Assembly (NCBI GenBank): GCA_010672585.1
Contig: JAAHGF010000008.1
Coordinates: 465,616 to 506,987 of the forward strand
DNA: 41,372 bases
Source of the DNA: Okeania sp. SIO1I7
GTDB lineage: Bacteria; Cyanobacteriota; Cyanobacteriia; Cyanobacteriales; Microcoleaceae
Direction: 5' to 3'
Position 1 is the first letter of the stretch. Every line of letters begins with the position of its first letter. The notes beneath the pieces are model-generated. The model saw nothing but the letters and a program-made list of their open reading frames with translations. It was not told the origin of the DNA and ran no database searches. The position numbers and the translations under genes were made by a program. Below, one piece after another: positions 26,001 to 34,467 of this stretch.

Positions 26001-26634
26001 CTAAATCTAGTGGGGTACGAATTCTCTTGATTACTCTAGCTAAGGCTTTTTGTTGTTGTACTTGGTAATGTGCTGCTTCTAGAAGGTCTGTATTTTTGAT
26101 GACTACTCCTAGATTTTGAGCCATTGTCTGAGCAAGTTCAATCTCCACATCTTGCCATTCCCGAGGTCTGCTACATTGATGTATACAAAGTAATCCCCAC
26201 AGTTCGGGTTTAGTTAATGTTGTAGCATCTTTGGTGTTATCTACTTTTGTGAGTATGGGAACTACTAAATGAGCTTGTACCTGAAACTGTTGGAAAATTT
26301 TGGCTTCAGATTCACTGAGTTTTGCTTGCTCAATATCCGTTACAGTTTCAATGTATCCTTCTGTATTGTATACAGCTAATTCTTCCCCAAAAGGCCAATG
26401 CTCTACCCTCTCCCCTAAAATAGAATTCCAATCATCTGCTACATCTTCGCAAAGAAATTCTCCTTGCCAATTTAACTGAGGATAGAAGCGCAGCAAGGTC
26501 ACTCTGTCTGCATTGATTAACTGTCGTACCTCTGTAACAGTAGTTTTGAAAGTAGTTTCTTGGTCTAGAGATGCTGGAATACGAGCGATCGCTGTTGCTA
26601 ATTTTTTTTTATATTCTTGATTTTCTACAGACAT
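23005..26634 (-). CDS. Multi-GAF sensor histidine kinase with candidate cyanobacteriochrome domains
   Basis: A 1209-aa soluble hybrid-free sensor kinase. Five GAF domains lie at about residues 20-180, 205-362, 395-548, 585-756 and 785-908, joined by helical linkers. The kinase core follows: H-box H954 (ASLGQLVAGIAHEINNP), N-box N1097/N1101 (NLLSNAID), G1 D1140-N-G-L-G and G2 GKGTGLGLS. GAF2 carries the DXCF motif D265-H-C267-F plus C295-H296, with a 28-residue spacing as in TePixJ-type blue/green photoreceptors. GAF3 (C488-Y489) and GAF4 (C695-Y696) have a Cys at the bilin position. GAF1 has Ser there, and GAF5 is shortened and lacks the region. It ends in the kinase; the response regulator is not adjacent. 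Bilin binding is inferred. Confidence 0.92.
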   Translation of the reverse strand: MSVENQEYKKKLATAIARIPASLDQETTFKTTVTEVRQLINADRVTLLRFYPQLNWQGEFLCEDVADDWNSILGERVEHWPFGEELAVYNTEGYIETVTDIEQAKLSESEAKIFQQFQVQAHLVVPILTKVDNTKDATTLTKPELWGLLCIHQCSRPREWQDVEIELAQTMAQNLGVVIKNTDLLEAAHYQVQQQKALARVIKRIRTPLDLEEIFKITATEVRQLLKADRVGVFRFYPERDWEGELVSEDVGTEWNSALAVKVYDHCFGEQFAVYYQEGRVQAVADIYQAGLSDCHAEILGQFQVRANLVVPLLKGAGTEILPELWGLLCIHQCSSPRHWQEYEIEFVQQIADHFGVALQQEDALIQLEKQAAQLAISRQKEKLAERQKIVGELFDKIRRSFNIETIFAAATEEVRKLLQAERVAIYQFLPDWSGEFVAESFAEGWTPLVGVQPIIEDTFLQETQGGRYVNNETFAVDDIYQVGHDECYVQLLEQFEARSYALVPILPGEKLWGLLAAYQNSAPRHWQKDEVDLLAQIAAQLGVALQQAEYFQKVQEQSVQLAKAAEQEKSAEREKTLAAIVDKMRRSLDIKTIFQTTTQEVQQLLDVDRVAIFRFNDDWSGEFMAESVAEGWVQLIQEQKENPKVPANVSKCSLRDLPNSLTDTYLQETQGGDFTKGVVYRTCNDIYNSGFSDCYIETLESYQARAYAIVAIYQGKKLWGLLAAFQNSAPREWETAEVELLTQIGVQLGVALQQAEYVKQVKTQAAELAKATERQKALSITIDRIRQSLDINAIFQTTTQEVRQLLEVERVAIYRFYPDWSGEFVADSMIDEWTPIVQTPLAINPVISKLTHAGTLPRNETFVPILQGDQLWGLLVAYQNSSPRYWQDEEINLLAQVGVQLGIALQQAELLEKTRTQTEELTKTLQELKQTQVQMIQGEKMASLGQLVAGIAHEINNPVNFISGNLTHVDEYAQSLLTLMKLYHQHYLEPVSEIQDFSEDIDLEFIIKDLPKMIDSMKMGAERIRQLVLSLRTFSRLDESKKKEVDLHAGIDSTLLILQHRLKLKPELPQITIVKNYGDLPLVPCYAAPINQVFMNLLSNAIDVLEEKLETDKFFIPTITITTEINPDNPDTVLIKIADNGLGITQEAKDKIFDLFFTTKEVGKGTGLGLSISYEIIVQKHGGQLFCNSQLGQGTEFIIQIPIHPVIE

Positions 26635-26939
26635 AATTTATTGATTTTTATTAAATATTTTATAGAACCCATTTGGTATCTTCATAAATATGCGCGTTTT
26701 TTTAGCTAGGAGTCAGGAGACAGGAGACAGGAGACAACCCACCCCTCGCCCCTCCCCCTCCCTGGAGGGGAAGGTAAGAGGGAAGAGGGAAGATGTGGGG
26801 AGAAATAATACAAAAAATTCAACACTCCTTCAGATGATTTTTCCTCAAAATTGATGCACGAAAAGACTTTACTACCATAATTATTATAGATCTCAAATGG
26901 GTTTTATAGATAATGTTTAAGCTTGAGTTAAGAAAATAA

Positions 26940-27298
26940 GGCGTTGCTGAATTGAAGTATGAATATGCGATTTTTTGGTTCTCGCCTTCGCCCCCGCGCA
27001 TCCCCCATTCAACAAAAAGCGAAGCATCCTCTGGCTTCCCATCCTTCAAATGCGCAGCATCCTCTGGCTTTCCCATCGTTCAAAAGCGCAGCATCCTCTG
27101 GCTTCCCCATCGTTCAAAAGCGAAGCATCCTCTGGCTTCCCCCTTCCCAAGGGGGACGGGAGGGGGATTTCCAAGGGGGACGGGAGGGGGATTCCCAAGG
27201 GGGACGGGAGGGGGATTAAAGGGGGACTTTTAGAGTTTTATTCCCCCCAAATTTGGGGGGATAGGGGGGCTTGCATCATACCCAGAATCAGCAACGCC
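26940..27298. mobile_element. Family 4 element (359 bp) with 8-bp target duplication
   Basis: Ends GGCGTTGCTGA and TCAGCAACGCC are inverted repeats that extend imperfectly to GTATGA. GAAAATAA is directly repeated on both sides (26932-26939 and 27299-27306). The interior consists of tandem repeats: about four units containing AGCATCCTCTGGCTTCCC (27010-27138), then three 26-bp G-rich units (27145-27220). The frames through the repeats have no ribosome site and are not considered genes. Confidence 0.8.
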
Positions 27299-27552
27299 GA
27301 AAATAATAATTTGCTTGAATTGCATAATTTAGTTGAGTTTTTATACAAAGTAGCTACATACGGTATTAATTTCTGACGAAATCAAGGTATTTAAAAAAAA
27401 TTATTCCTGTTACGCTAAAGAATTTAGAGCAACTAAATTTATTTTTGGGGTCTCTCTTCTATGTTTCTACCTCCCGATCGAATAACTATGATTTATTTGT
27501 GATGAATCTACATTTTTTGTATACAATAATTTGGATTTTATTTAACAATTAT
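27299..27552. other. AT-rich spacer
   Basis: No gene, hairpin with a T-run or recognisable motif was seen between the two mobile elements. Confidence 0.5.
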
Positions 27553-27768
27553 GGCGTTGGTAAAAAGAGGTATGATATCATGTCCGGATAAGAGCGCGAT
27601 AGAATTTCATAACCTTTACGCGACCAAAAAACTTTCTCCTTCTACTCGGAGTTTCTTCTTTCTTCTCTCCTGACTCCTGACTCCTGAGTTCCCCTCCTGG
27701 GAGGGGCGCGCGGGTGGGTTGACTCCTAAAGAATTAAGATTAATATCATACACTAATTTACCGACGCC
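27553..27768. mobile_element. Family 3 element (216 bp) with 8-bp target duplication
   Basis: The left end GGCGTTGGTAAA is followed by GGTATGATATCATGTCCGG. The right end inverts to GGCGTCGGTAAA and GTATGATATTAATC. ACAATTAT flanks both sides (27545-27552 and 27769-27776). The interior has AAAAAACTTTCTCCTTCT, a CTGACTC STRR and a CCCCTCC/GGAGGGG hairpin. A related but larger copy lies at 28237-28612. Confidence 0.82.
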
Positions 27769-28044
27769 ACAATTATTTATAGAACATGGTATGATATAAT
27801 TTAAAAAGTGTCAATTTCATGGAAAAGTTTTTAGTAAAATGTTGAGCATTTAAACTATGTCTTTTAGGGAGGAATTAGTATTAGAGTTGTTGTCAAATAA
27901 ATGTTAAAATTGTTCAAAAGTTTAATATATAAAACTTTCTCATAAAGAAAAAGATAAATAGTGCGAGCATCTTGCTTGCAATTGGCAATTAAGGAAAAAG
28001 ATTTGAAATCAGGAAGAAGTAGATATTTCCCCAGTTTTTACACA

Positions 28045-28165
28045 AACGATACCATTTGGAGTAAGTAAGGCAGAAGCCAGAAGGCAGAAGCCAGAAGAAA
28101 AGAAAAGGTGAGAAGGGAGAAAGTTTTTTTATAACTGATTATCCGGACATGATATAAGTCCTATA
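28045..28165. repeat. Family 3-like inverted fragment
   Basis: GGCAGAAGCCAGAAGGCAGA repeats lead to GAGAAAGTTTTTTATAACTG and then TTATCCGGACATGATATAAG, the inverse of the family 3 left part. The outer GGCGTTGGTAAA end is missing, so the copy is truncated or belongs to a sub-family. Confidence 0.5.
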
Positions 28166-28236
28166 TAATTCAGAATTTAGTAATATCAAATCTAGTTGAA
28201 CAACTTCACTTCAATTTAGTAGTCATACCATTTCTG

Positions 28237-28612
28237 GGCGTTGGTAATTTGAGGTCTGATATCATGTCCGGATAAGATATCTACAGAGTTCCATTCCGTT
28301 TACCCGATGAAAAAACTTTCTCCTTCTATTCCTCTTTCTTCTTCTTTCTTCCCTCCTGACTCGGTCTTTCCCCTCCCAGGAGGGGAAGACAGGAGAAATG
28401 GGAATGAGCGATGAGGTAGGAGCGGGCGTTTTGTAAGAATGATTTTTCTGCCTAAATCTTGCCAAAATACTAAATTTTTGAGTGTGAAGAGCTGAAACAG
28501 GCGCACTGCAATCCGACCCTAAAAAGGCTAAAACCTTTATCTGTAAATGCTTTGATATTTAATCAGCAAGCCCTAATTAAGATTAATATCATACACGCGC
28601 TTTACCAACGCC
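28237..28612. mobile_element. Composite: family 3 element containing a family 2 copy
   Basis: Outer ends GGCGTTGGTAATTTGAG and CTTTACCAACGCC are inverted repeats of the family 3 type. From about 28384 to 28574 the interior is family 2 sequence (GAGGTAGGAGCGGGCG..., AGGCTAAAACCTTTATC, ending AATCAGCAAGCCCT). The family 2 left end is missing. Flanks CATTTCTG and CATCTGTG are similar but not identical. This looks like nesting: family 2 inserted in family 3. Confidence 0.65.
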
Positions 28613-28644
28613 CATCTGTGAATAGTAATGCTATGTTTGATTAC

Positions 28645-28850
28645 CATCTCCCCAAATTCCCCTCCCAGGAGGGGTCAGGGGTGGGTTCCCATCTCCCCAA
28701 ATTCCCCTCCCAGGAGGGGTCAGGGGTGGGTTCCCATCTCCCCAAATTCCCCATCTCCCCAAATTCCCCTCCCAGGAGGGGTCAGGGGTGGGTTCCCATC
28801 TCCCCAAATTCCCCTCCCAGGAGGAGTCAGGGGTGGGTTCCCATCTCCCT
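28645..28850. repeat. 45-bp tandem repeat, about four units
   Basis: Units contain TCCCCAAATTCCCCTCCC, then AGGAGGGGTCAGGGGTGGG. Each can fold through CCCCTCC/GGAGGGG. Both overlapping plus-strand frames are proline/glycine-rich repeat peptides without start signals, so it is treated as non-coding. Confidence 0.85.
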
Positions 28851-28948
28851 ATTACTAAAGATATATAGCAAACTTTTGAGATTTGATATTAGAACGGTAG
28901 CAAGATGCTCCCACTGGCTATACCATTACAATGACCACTACCTAAAAT

Positions 28949-28978
28949 TGTAGGGGCAAACGACCGTTTACCCCTACA
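28949..28978. repeat. Hairpin TGTAGGGG/CCCCTACA downstream of the protease gene
   Basis: TGTAGGGGCAAACGACCGTT then TACCCCTACA folds into a near-perfect stem. It lies 64 bp past the protease stop (minus strand) and could stop transcription, but it lacks a T-run. The form resembles a dispersed cyanobacterial hairpin. Confidence 0.5.
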
Positions 28979-29041
28979 GACGGTAGAAATTATATTACTC
29001 ACTACACCAAGGTTGAGGTCGCGGAGTCAGTTAAATCAGGT

Positions 29042-32000
29042 CTATTGAAAAGACCATAAAAAGTCTTGACCTGTACCTGGTCGATACCAGAGAATATCAG
29101 AGAAGACATTGCCGTTAAAGTCTCCAGTTATGGGGGTATAAGTTCCGTTAACTGTGAAAGGACTGCTCTCAAAAGTACCGTCAGAATTGAAAGACCAGAC
29201 AAAATCTTGAGCTGTACCTGGTCGATACCAGAGAATATCTGTGGTACCACTAGCATCAAAATCTCCAGCTACAGGGGTGTAAGTTCCGTTAACTGTGAAA
29301 GGACTGCTCTCAAAAGTACCGTCGGAATTGAAAGACCAGACAAAATCTTGAGCTGTACCTGGTCGATACCAGAGAATATCTGTGGTACCACTAACATCAA
29401 AGTCTCCAGCTACAGGGGTGTAAGTTCCGTTAACTGTGAAAGGACTGCTCTCAAAAGTACCGTCGGAATTGAAAGACCAGACAAAATCTTGACCTGTACC
29501 TGGTCGATACCAGAGAATATCTGTAGTACCACTAGCATCAAAGTCTCCAGCTACTGGGGTGTAAACACCGTTAACGGTGAAAGGACTGCTGGTACGATTT
29601 CCATCCTTATCAAAGAACCAGATGAAATCCTGGCCTGACCCTGGTTGATACCACAGAATATCTGAGGTGCTATCACCGTTAAAATCTCCTACTATCGGCG
29701 TGTAAGTACCATTGACGGTGAAAGGACTGCTATCGTAACTATTGTCAGAGTTAAAGAACCAAATGAAATCCTGGCTGGGTCCTGGTCGATACCACAGAAT
29801 ATCAGTATTGTTGTCCCCATTAAAGTCACCTGCAATGGGTTCATATTCCCCATTAATTGTGACTGGGGTGCTTGTGTAAGATGCTTCTTCTGAGATTGTA
29901 GTAGATATGGTTTCTGTATTTGTATTATTGGATTCGTCAGTCTCCGCAACAGCATCAAAACTGTCAACGAGCATACCAATCTGATAATCTGCGTCCTCAT
30001 CCCAAGAAAAACCGTCTATAGTAGGTAGGAAAAAACTTTCACTTAAGACTCCAGTATTACTGTTTCCTGGCAAACCTTCTATCCAGGTAAAACCAAGCAG
30101 ATAGTCTTCCTGTGGATCGATATCACCATCCTCAGATAAGAAGAAGTCTACCCAGAAACCAGTAGCATCATCGCTGCCAGTATTTTCTACGGAGAAGTCA
30201 ATATCAATAGAATCACCTGGACTAAGTTGTTGCGGAGTTACTTCAAAGACATCACTAGATAGATCAATTTGGTCTTCAAACGTAGAGAGAATCAGTTCCA
30301 GGTTAATATTACCAATGTCACCATCGAATCCATCCACTGCAATGTTGTAGGTTTCACCTGCAACTACATCAAAGATAATCTCACTCTGGAGACCGTAGTT
30401 TACACTATCATCATTGCTCGCTACCTCAGTTAAGTCCAAGAGAGATGAATCTGTATAAGCTGCTAGTATGGTGTCAAAATCACTACCGCCAGTATTGACG
30501 GTTAAAGTACCATCACTAGGAGCAGTCCAACTCCACCAAAGGGATGCACCACCAATGTTTCCTGCATGAAAAGGCTCTGCTGACTCTACTGTTGCGTTCT
30601 CGTTCGTAGCTGTTTCATTAATCTGTGAACCGCTTAAAGAAATCCTGTCAGCAAAATCATCATTTAAGGTCTCTGTCTCCAAGAACAAAGCTAACTCAAC
30701 ATTACCTGCTGCTCCAAAATATCCATCCACTGCTATTTGATAGTTAGTTCCAGCTTCAGCTTGGAAAGCAATTTGGCTTTGCAGATCAATAGTATCGTCA
30801 TTGCTAGCAATTTCAGTTAAGTTCGAGACTGAGGAACCTGTGTAGGCTGCCAAAATGGTGTCAAAATCGCTACCAAAGGTATCAATAGTTACTAATCCTG
30901 AACTAGGAGCTGTCCAATTCCACCATAGGGAATGACCACCAGGAATTCCAACATGATCAGGTTCTCCCGATTCTATGGAAGCGTTGATGCTACTAGCAGT
31001 TGCATTGTCAGAATTACCACTGAGGGTAGCACTGTCAGCAAAATCATCGTTAGATATCTCTGATGTTGCTAGGTCTAAATCTAAAACGATATTACCCTCT
31101 TCAGCAAAACCATTAAAGAAACTAAAATATCCATCAACTGCAATCTTATAATTTGTACCCTCAATAACCTCAAAAGTCACCTGACTTTGTAATCCATCAC
31201 CGCCATTATCGTCACTGGCGACTTCAGTCAGGTTTGACACAGAATCACCTGTATAAATTCCCAATAGAGTATCAAAATCACTGCCATCAGTTCCGATAGT
31301 TACTAATCCCGTACTGGGTGCCGTCCAATTCCACCAAACGGAACTACCACCATCATTTCCAGCATGAAAAGGTTCTCCGAATTCTACGGTGGCATCAATA
31401 TTACTGCCAGTGGTGCTAGCAGATGAACCACTTAGAGGAATACTGTTAGATAGGTTATCGTTTTCTACCCCTATTGTTTCCAGTGAAAGGTCGAGATCAA
31501 TATTGCCTGTAGCTCCCAAATATCCATCCACGGCAAAATGATATGTATTTCCCCCTACCGCATCAAAAACAATTTCGCTTTGGGTACCACCTCCACTATC
31601 GTCGTTACTGGCAACTTCAGTCAGGTTTGACACCGAAGCACCTGTATAGGCAGCCAATACAGTATCAAAGTCACTGCCGAAAGTATTGACTGTTACTTCC
31701 CCAGAAGTAGGAGCTGTCCAACTCCACCAAACAGAATTACCACCTCCAAGACCAGCGTGATTTGGTTCTCCAGACTGTTGAGTAGTATCAATGTTTGAAC
31801 CAAAGTCGCTGTCTGATGTACCAAACAGGATTTCGCTATCTAGGAAATTATCGTTGTCAGGTCGAGTAGTTTCTACCTCTAATGCAGCACCTAGATTAAG
31901 TCTGGGTTTAGTAATTCCGTTGCGGTGGTCTGTAATTGGGTCGCCAGAATTGAGCATCCGTTGCAGAATTTGGTCAGGACTTTCATCAGGGAAGGCTTCA

Positions 32001-33562
32001 GATAAAACCGCAACTGCTCCGGCAACGTGGGGTGCTGCCATTGAAGTGCCAGAATAGTTAGGTAATCCCCCAGCAGTAATTCTAGACCCTGGTGCGAGTA
32101 TGTCTAGAAATTGGGCACTGTTGGAGAAAATTGCTACTCGATCTGGTTCAGCGTTATCGTTTCCATAAGTCCCTGTGTAGTCATAGGTCGCGCCAACAGA
32201 TACCGCACTTTCAACAGCTGCAGGCCATGAAATCCCATCGGTATATCCATCATTGCCCGAAGCAACAATACTGAGAATGCCTGCTGATTTTGCTTGGGCA
32301 ATGGCTTGACCTAGAGAAGAGCTATTATCTGAGAGTGGAGCTGTATTTTTTTGGCTACCACCAAGACTCATATTGATGGCTTCAATATTGTAGGTATTTT
32401 TGTTTGCTATCGCCCAGTCAACTGCTTCAACAATATCATTTTCAGTAGCTAGACCATTACCGCCAAAAACATCTAGCGCAGCAATATCCGTATCGGGTGC
32501 AACTCCAGCAACAATGGCACTAACATTAGTTCCATGACCATCATCATCACTAACACCATCATTAATGGCAAAGTCTTGAGCTACTACTACTCGACCCTGA
32601 AGTCCTGGAGCATTTGGATCAGCACCTGTATCCAAAACGGCAACAGTTGTACCTTCTCCAGTATATCCACCTGCTTCTGCTTCTGGTTGGTTTATTATCG
32701 GTAGACTTTCTATTAGAGATTTTTCCAGGGTTTCGGGAATTGTAGCTTGTAAAACATCAGGATTTTCTAGTAGTTCTAGCAGAGGTTCTTCTGACTCAAA
32801 CCGAACGAAAGAAATTGCCAAGTTTTCATACTCTTCTATAATTTCAAATCCTTCTGGTAAATCAGAGAATAGCTCTTCTTTAAGTTCTGCCAGCAATTCT
32901 GCTTTGTATGCCAAAAGTTCGTCGCTACCTACCTCTAAACCTTCCTCGACCATTCGAGTTTCTACCAGTGCATCAACTTCACTGGTGTCTAATGAGACTA
33001 AAAGTTCTTGGTCCTCACCATCAGCGATCGCTTCTAAAACCTCTGGCGATACTTTCTCTTCTGGTTCTAATGAAGCAATACTACTTGGTGTCTCTGTGAA
33101 TTTTCCTTCTGGTGGAATATTTACGACATCTGTTTCAGATTTTTCTCCATCATCTACAGATATTTTCTCTTCTTTGGGTAAAGTAACATCAGTGGGTTTT
33201 TCTGGTGAATTATCAGAAGATTCTTCTTTGGGTAGACCTGTTAATAAATCGGCGTTTTCCGTTCCAAGGTCTTTCAAATCTTCTTGTTCAAACCGACCTA
33301 TAACTACTTCTTTCTCACCTGTAGAGCTTTGGTCAGTTGCATTTCTGAGGCCATCAAATGAATTTTCAAAATTGATATTACTTTTTAGTACAATATCATC
33401 AGTATCTTCTTTAACATTTAACACAGGAGGTAAATTGGTATCCCCATCAGAAGCTGAAAATTTATCTAAGGGAATATTAGGTTGTTCTCCTACAACAAAA
33501 TTATAGTTGAGAGGAGATTCTGGTTCATTTAAAGGGCCATATAGTTCTGTTGTTTCTGCCAT
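29042..33562 (-). CDS. Large subtilisin-like (S8) serine protease with PPC, CARDB and FG-GAP-type repeats
   Basis: A 1506-aa protein. Residues 1-180 are acidic and low in complexity; 185-290 resemble an I9-type propeptide (IIEEYENLAISFVRF). The S8 domain (about 298-560) has D311 (VAVLDTGAD), H343 (DDGHGTNVSAIVAG), N437 (VASGNDG) and S507 (YSGTSMAAPHVAGA). Four PPC-like beta domains of about 120 aa follow, each with a GEPxHAG...VWWxWTAP motif, then a CARDB-like domain (VENTGSDDATGFWVDFFLSE). The end has six 47-aa repeats (GDF-x-D/N...TDILWYRPG), as in FG-GAP/VCBS propellers. No classical signal peptide is seen; the acidic Ca-binding look suggests non-classical or type I secretion (inference). 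AGGAAA lies just before ATG. Confidence 0.92.
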   Translation of the reverse strand: MAETTELYGPLNEPESPLNYNFVVGEQPNIPLDKFSASDGDTNLPPVLNVKEDTDDIVLKSNINFENSFDGLRNATDQSSTGEKEVVIGRFEQEDLKDLGTENADLLTGLPKEESSDNSPEKPTDVTLPKEEKISVDDGEKSETDVVNIPPEGKFTETPSSIASLEPEEKVSPEVLEAIADGEDQELLVSLDTSEVDALVETRMVEEGLEVGSDELLAYKAELLAELKEELFSDLPEGFEIIEEYENLAISFVRFESEEPLLELLENPDVLQATIPETLEKSLIESLPIINQPEAEAGGYTGEGTTVAVLDTGADPNAPGLQGRVVVAQDFAINDGVSDDDGHGTNVSAIVAGVAPDTDIAALDVFGGNGLATENDIVEAVDWAIANKNTYNIEAINMSLGGSQKNTAPLSDNSSSLGQAIAQAKSAGILSIVASGNDGYTDGISWPAAVESAVSVGATYDYTGTYGNDNAEPDRVAIFSNSAQFLDILAPGSRITAGGLPNYSGTSMAAPHVAGAVAVLSEAFPDESPDQILQRMLNSGDPITDHRNGITKPRLNLGAALEVETTRPDNDNFLDSEILFGTSDSDFGSNIDTTQQSGEPNHAGLGGGNSVWWSWTAPTSGEVTVNTFGSDFDTVLAAYTGASVSNLTEVASNDDSGGGTQSEIVFDAVGGNTYHFAVDGYLGATGNIDLDLSLETIGVENDNLSNSIPLSGSSASTTGSNIDATVEFGEPFHAGNDGGSSVWWNWTAPSTGLVTIGTDGSDFDTLLGIYTGDSVSNLTEVASDDNGGDGLQSQVTFEVIEGTNYKIAVDGYFSFFNGFAEEGNIVLDLDLATSEISNDDFADSATLSGNSDNATASSINASIESGEPDHVGIPGGHSLWWNWTAPSSGLVTIDTFGSDFDTILAAYTGSSVSNLTEIASNDDTIDLQSQIAFQAEAGTNYQIAVDGYFGAAGNVELALFLETETLNDDFADRISLSGSQINETATNENATVESAEPFHAGNIGGASLWWSWTAPSDGTLTVNTGGSDFDTILAAYTDSSLLDLTEVASNDDSVNYGLQSEIIFDVVAGETYNIAVDGFDGDIGNINLELILSTFEDQIDLSSDVFEVTPQQLSPGDSIDIDFSVENTGSDDATGFWVDFFLSEDGDIDPQEDYLLGFTWIEGLPGNSNTGVLSESFFLPTIDGFSWDEDADYQIGMLVDSFDAVAETDESNNTNTETISTTISEEASYTSTPVTINGEYEPIAGDFNGDNNTDILWYRPGPSQDFIWFFNSDNSYDSSPFTVNGTYTPIVGDFNGDSTSDILWYQPGSGQDFIWFFDKDGNRTSSPFTVNGVYTPVAGDFDASGTTDILWYRPGTGQDFVWSFNSDGTFESSPFTVNGTYTPVAGDFDVSGTTDILWYRPGTAQDFVWSFNSDGTFESSPFTVNGTYTPVAGDFDASGTTDILWYRPGTAQDFVWSFNSDGTFESSPFTVNGTYTPITGDFNGNVFSDILWYRPGTGQDFLWSFQ
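29043..29640 (-). repeat. 141-bp coding tandem repeats at the 3' end of the protease gene
   Basis: The C-terminal 47-aa repeats are encoded by 141-bp units. Those from about 29180 to 29600 are nearly identical in nucleotide sequence (for example GAGAATATCTGTGGTACCAC spaced exactly 141 bp), while the outer units have diverged. This points to recent unit amplification or gene conversion. Confidence 0.85.
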
Positions 33563-34338
33563 TTTCCTAAAAATTTACTAATTGCTAATACTTTTCTTTT
33601 ATTTCTAGTTACTTCTAGCTTATGCAATGCCATAGTATGGGTTAAATAGCTAGAATGAAGGTCAATATATCAGTTTAAACCGTAAAACTTACGATGAAAT
33701 TAACTCCTAATATAGCACTACCTTCTTTGGCGTTTGACAATAAATCTGGGTTGTTTGCACAGCATTCTCGTAGGAAAAGGCAACAGCTCTCTTATGGCAA
33801 TAGGCAACAGAGGAATATCAAACGCCTTAGAGGTTGTTTGTCAAGAATTATGAAGTGTTTTTTCCTCTCACAAATTGGGTATTTCAGCCTATAAAGTCTG
33901 GGATAAATAACCAAGTTGTTACAGTTTAAAGCTCAATCATTGTACATGACAAAACTTTACAAGCAGTCTCTTAATGCGTAGCGCTATATAAATTTACTTT
34001 TCATCTCCAAGCAAATTATCTCTGATTACGGAAAATCATAATTTTTGAATTCTAAATACCCTGAGATTTCAATTTTTTTACTTATTTTTAGAATGAGGAT
34101 AGATATCTAAAATACTGTTATTTATCTTTTTCTTTTGGGTTTAATACCTCACCGTCTACACAGTGTTTACAATTGGTTGGCGTTTGAGTCCCCATTCACT
34201 TTTTCCTTTTTCCTTCTTCCTTCTTCCTTCTTTAATGTGATTTTTATGATTACTTAAATTTTTTCAGTTTAGCAGGTATAAAAGTTGTTAATATCTGAAT
34301 CAAGAAAATTATTTTAGGGTTAGCTAACTGACAAATAC
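33563..34338. other. Intergenic region without a gene
   Basis: A partial hairpin repeat (GTTTGCACAGCATTCTCG, near 33757) and TTAATGCGTAGCGCTATAT (33972-33990; related copies near 15681 and, inverted, 13276) are the only recognisable motifs. A 66-codon frame at 33694 overlaps the repeat and has no family. Confidence 0.5.
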
Positions 34339-34367
34339 TTGACATTTTGAGTAAAAGAATGTATTGT
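34339..34367 (+). promoter_or_regulatory. Sigma-70-type promoter candidate
   Basis: A perfect TTGACA (34339-34344) is followed after 17 bp by TATTGT (34362-34367). Transcription would start near 34374, just ahead of the intrinsic terminator at 34387. Confidence 0.5.
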
Positions 34368-34386
34368 ACTATTAATATCCACAACA

Positions 34387-34422
34387 ACAGCCCTACTTGT
34401 TCGCACTTTAGGGCTGTTTTTT
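34387..34422 (+). terminator. Strong intrinsic terminator upstream of the PMT gene
   Basis: ACAGCCCTA pairs perfectly with TAGGGCTGT across a 13-nt loop, followed by six T. No gene lies upstream on this strand within 4 kb, so it may end a very short RNA or act as an attenuator. Confidence 0.8.
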
Positions 34423-34467
34423 ATGTCTTTATACTAAAATAAAAACACTCTAAATTTTATTCTATTT

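Noticed and set aside
26952-27376. Three overlapping ORFs of 86-133 codons
   Set aside because: They are open in several frames because the DNA is tandem repeat inside a mobile element. No start signals and no family.
28645-28850. Possible CRISPR array
   Set aside because: The 45-bp units are head-to-tail with no unique spacers, and no cas gene is present. The same holds for the arrays at 27010 and 41091.
28552-28953. Proline/glycine-rich repeat ORFs
   Set aside because: By-products of a 45-bp tandem repeat; two frames are open at once.
29066-29638. A 190-codon plus-strand ORF with repeats
   Set aside because: Antisense shadow of the 141-bp protease repeats.
32904-33506. A 200-codon plus-strand ORF opposite the protease gene
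   Set aside because: An antisense shadow of the acidic N-terminal coding region, serine-rich and without a family.
33694-33894. A 66-codon ORF
   Set aside because: It covers a dispersed hairpin repeat, has no family, and has no ribosome site.
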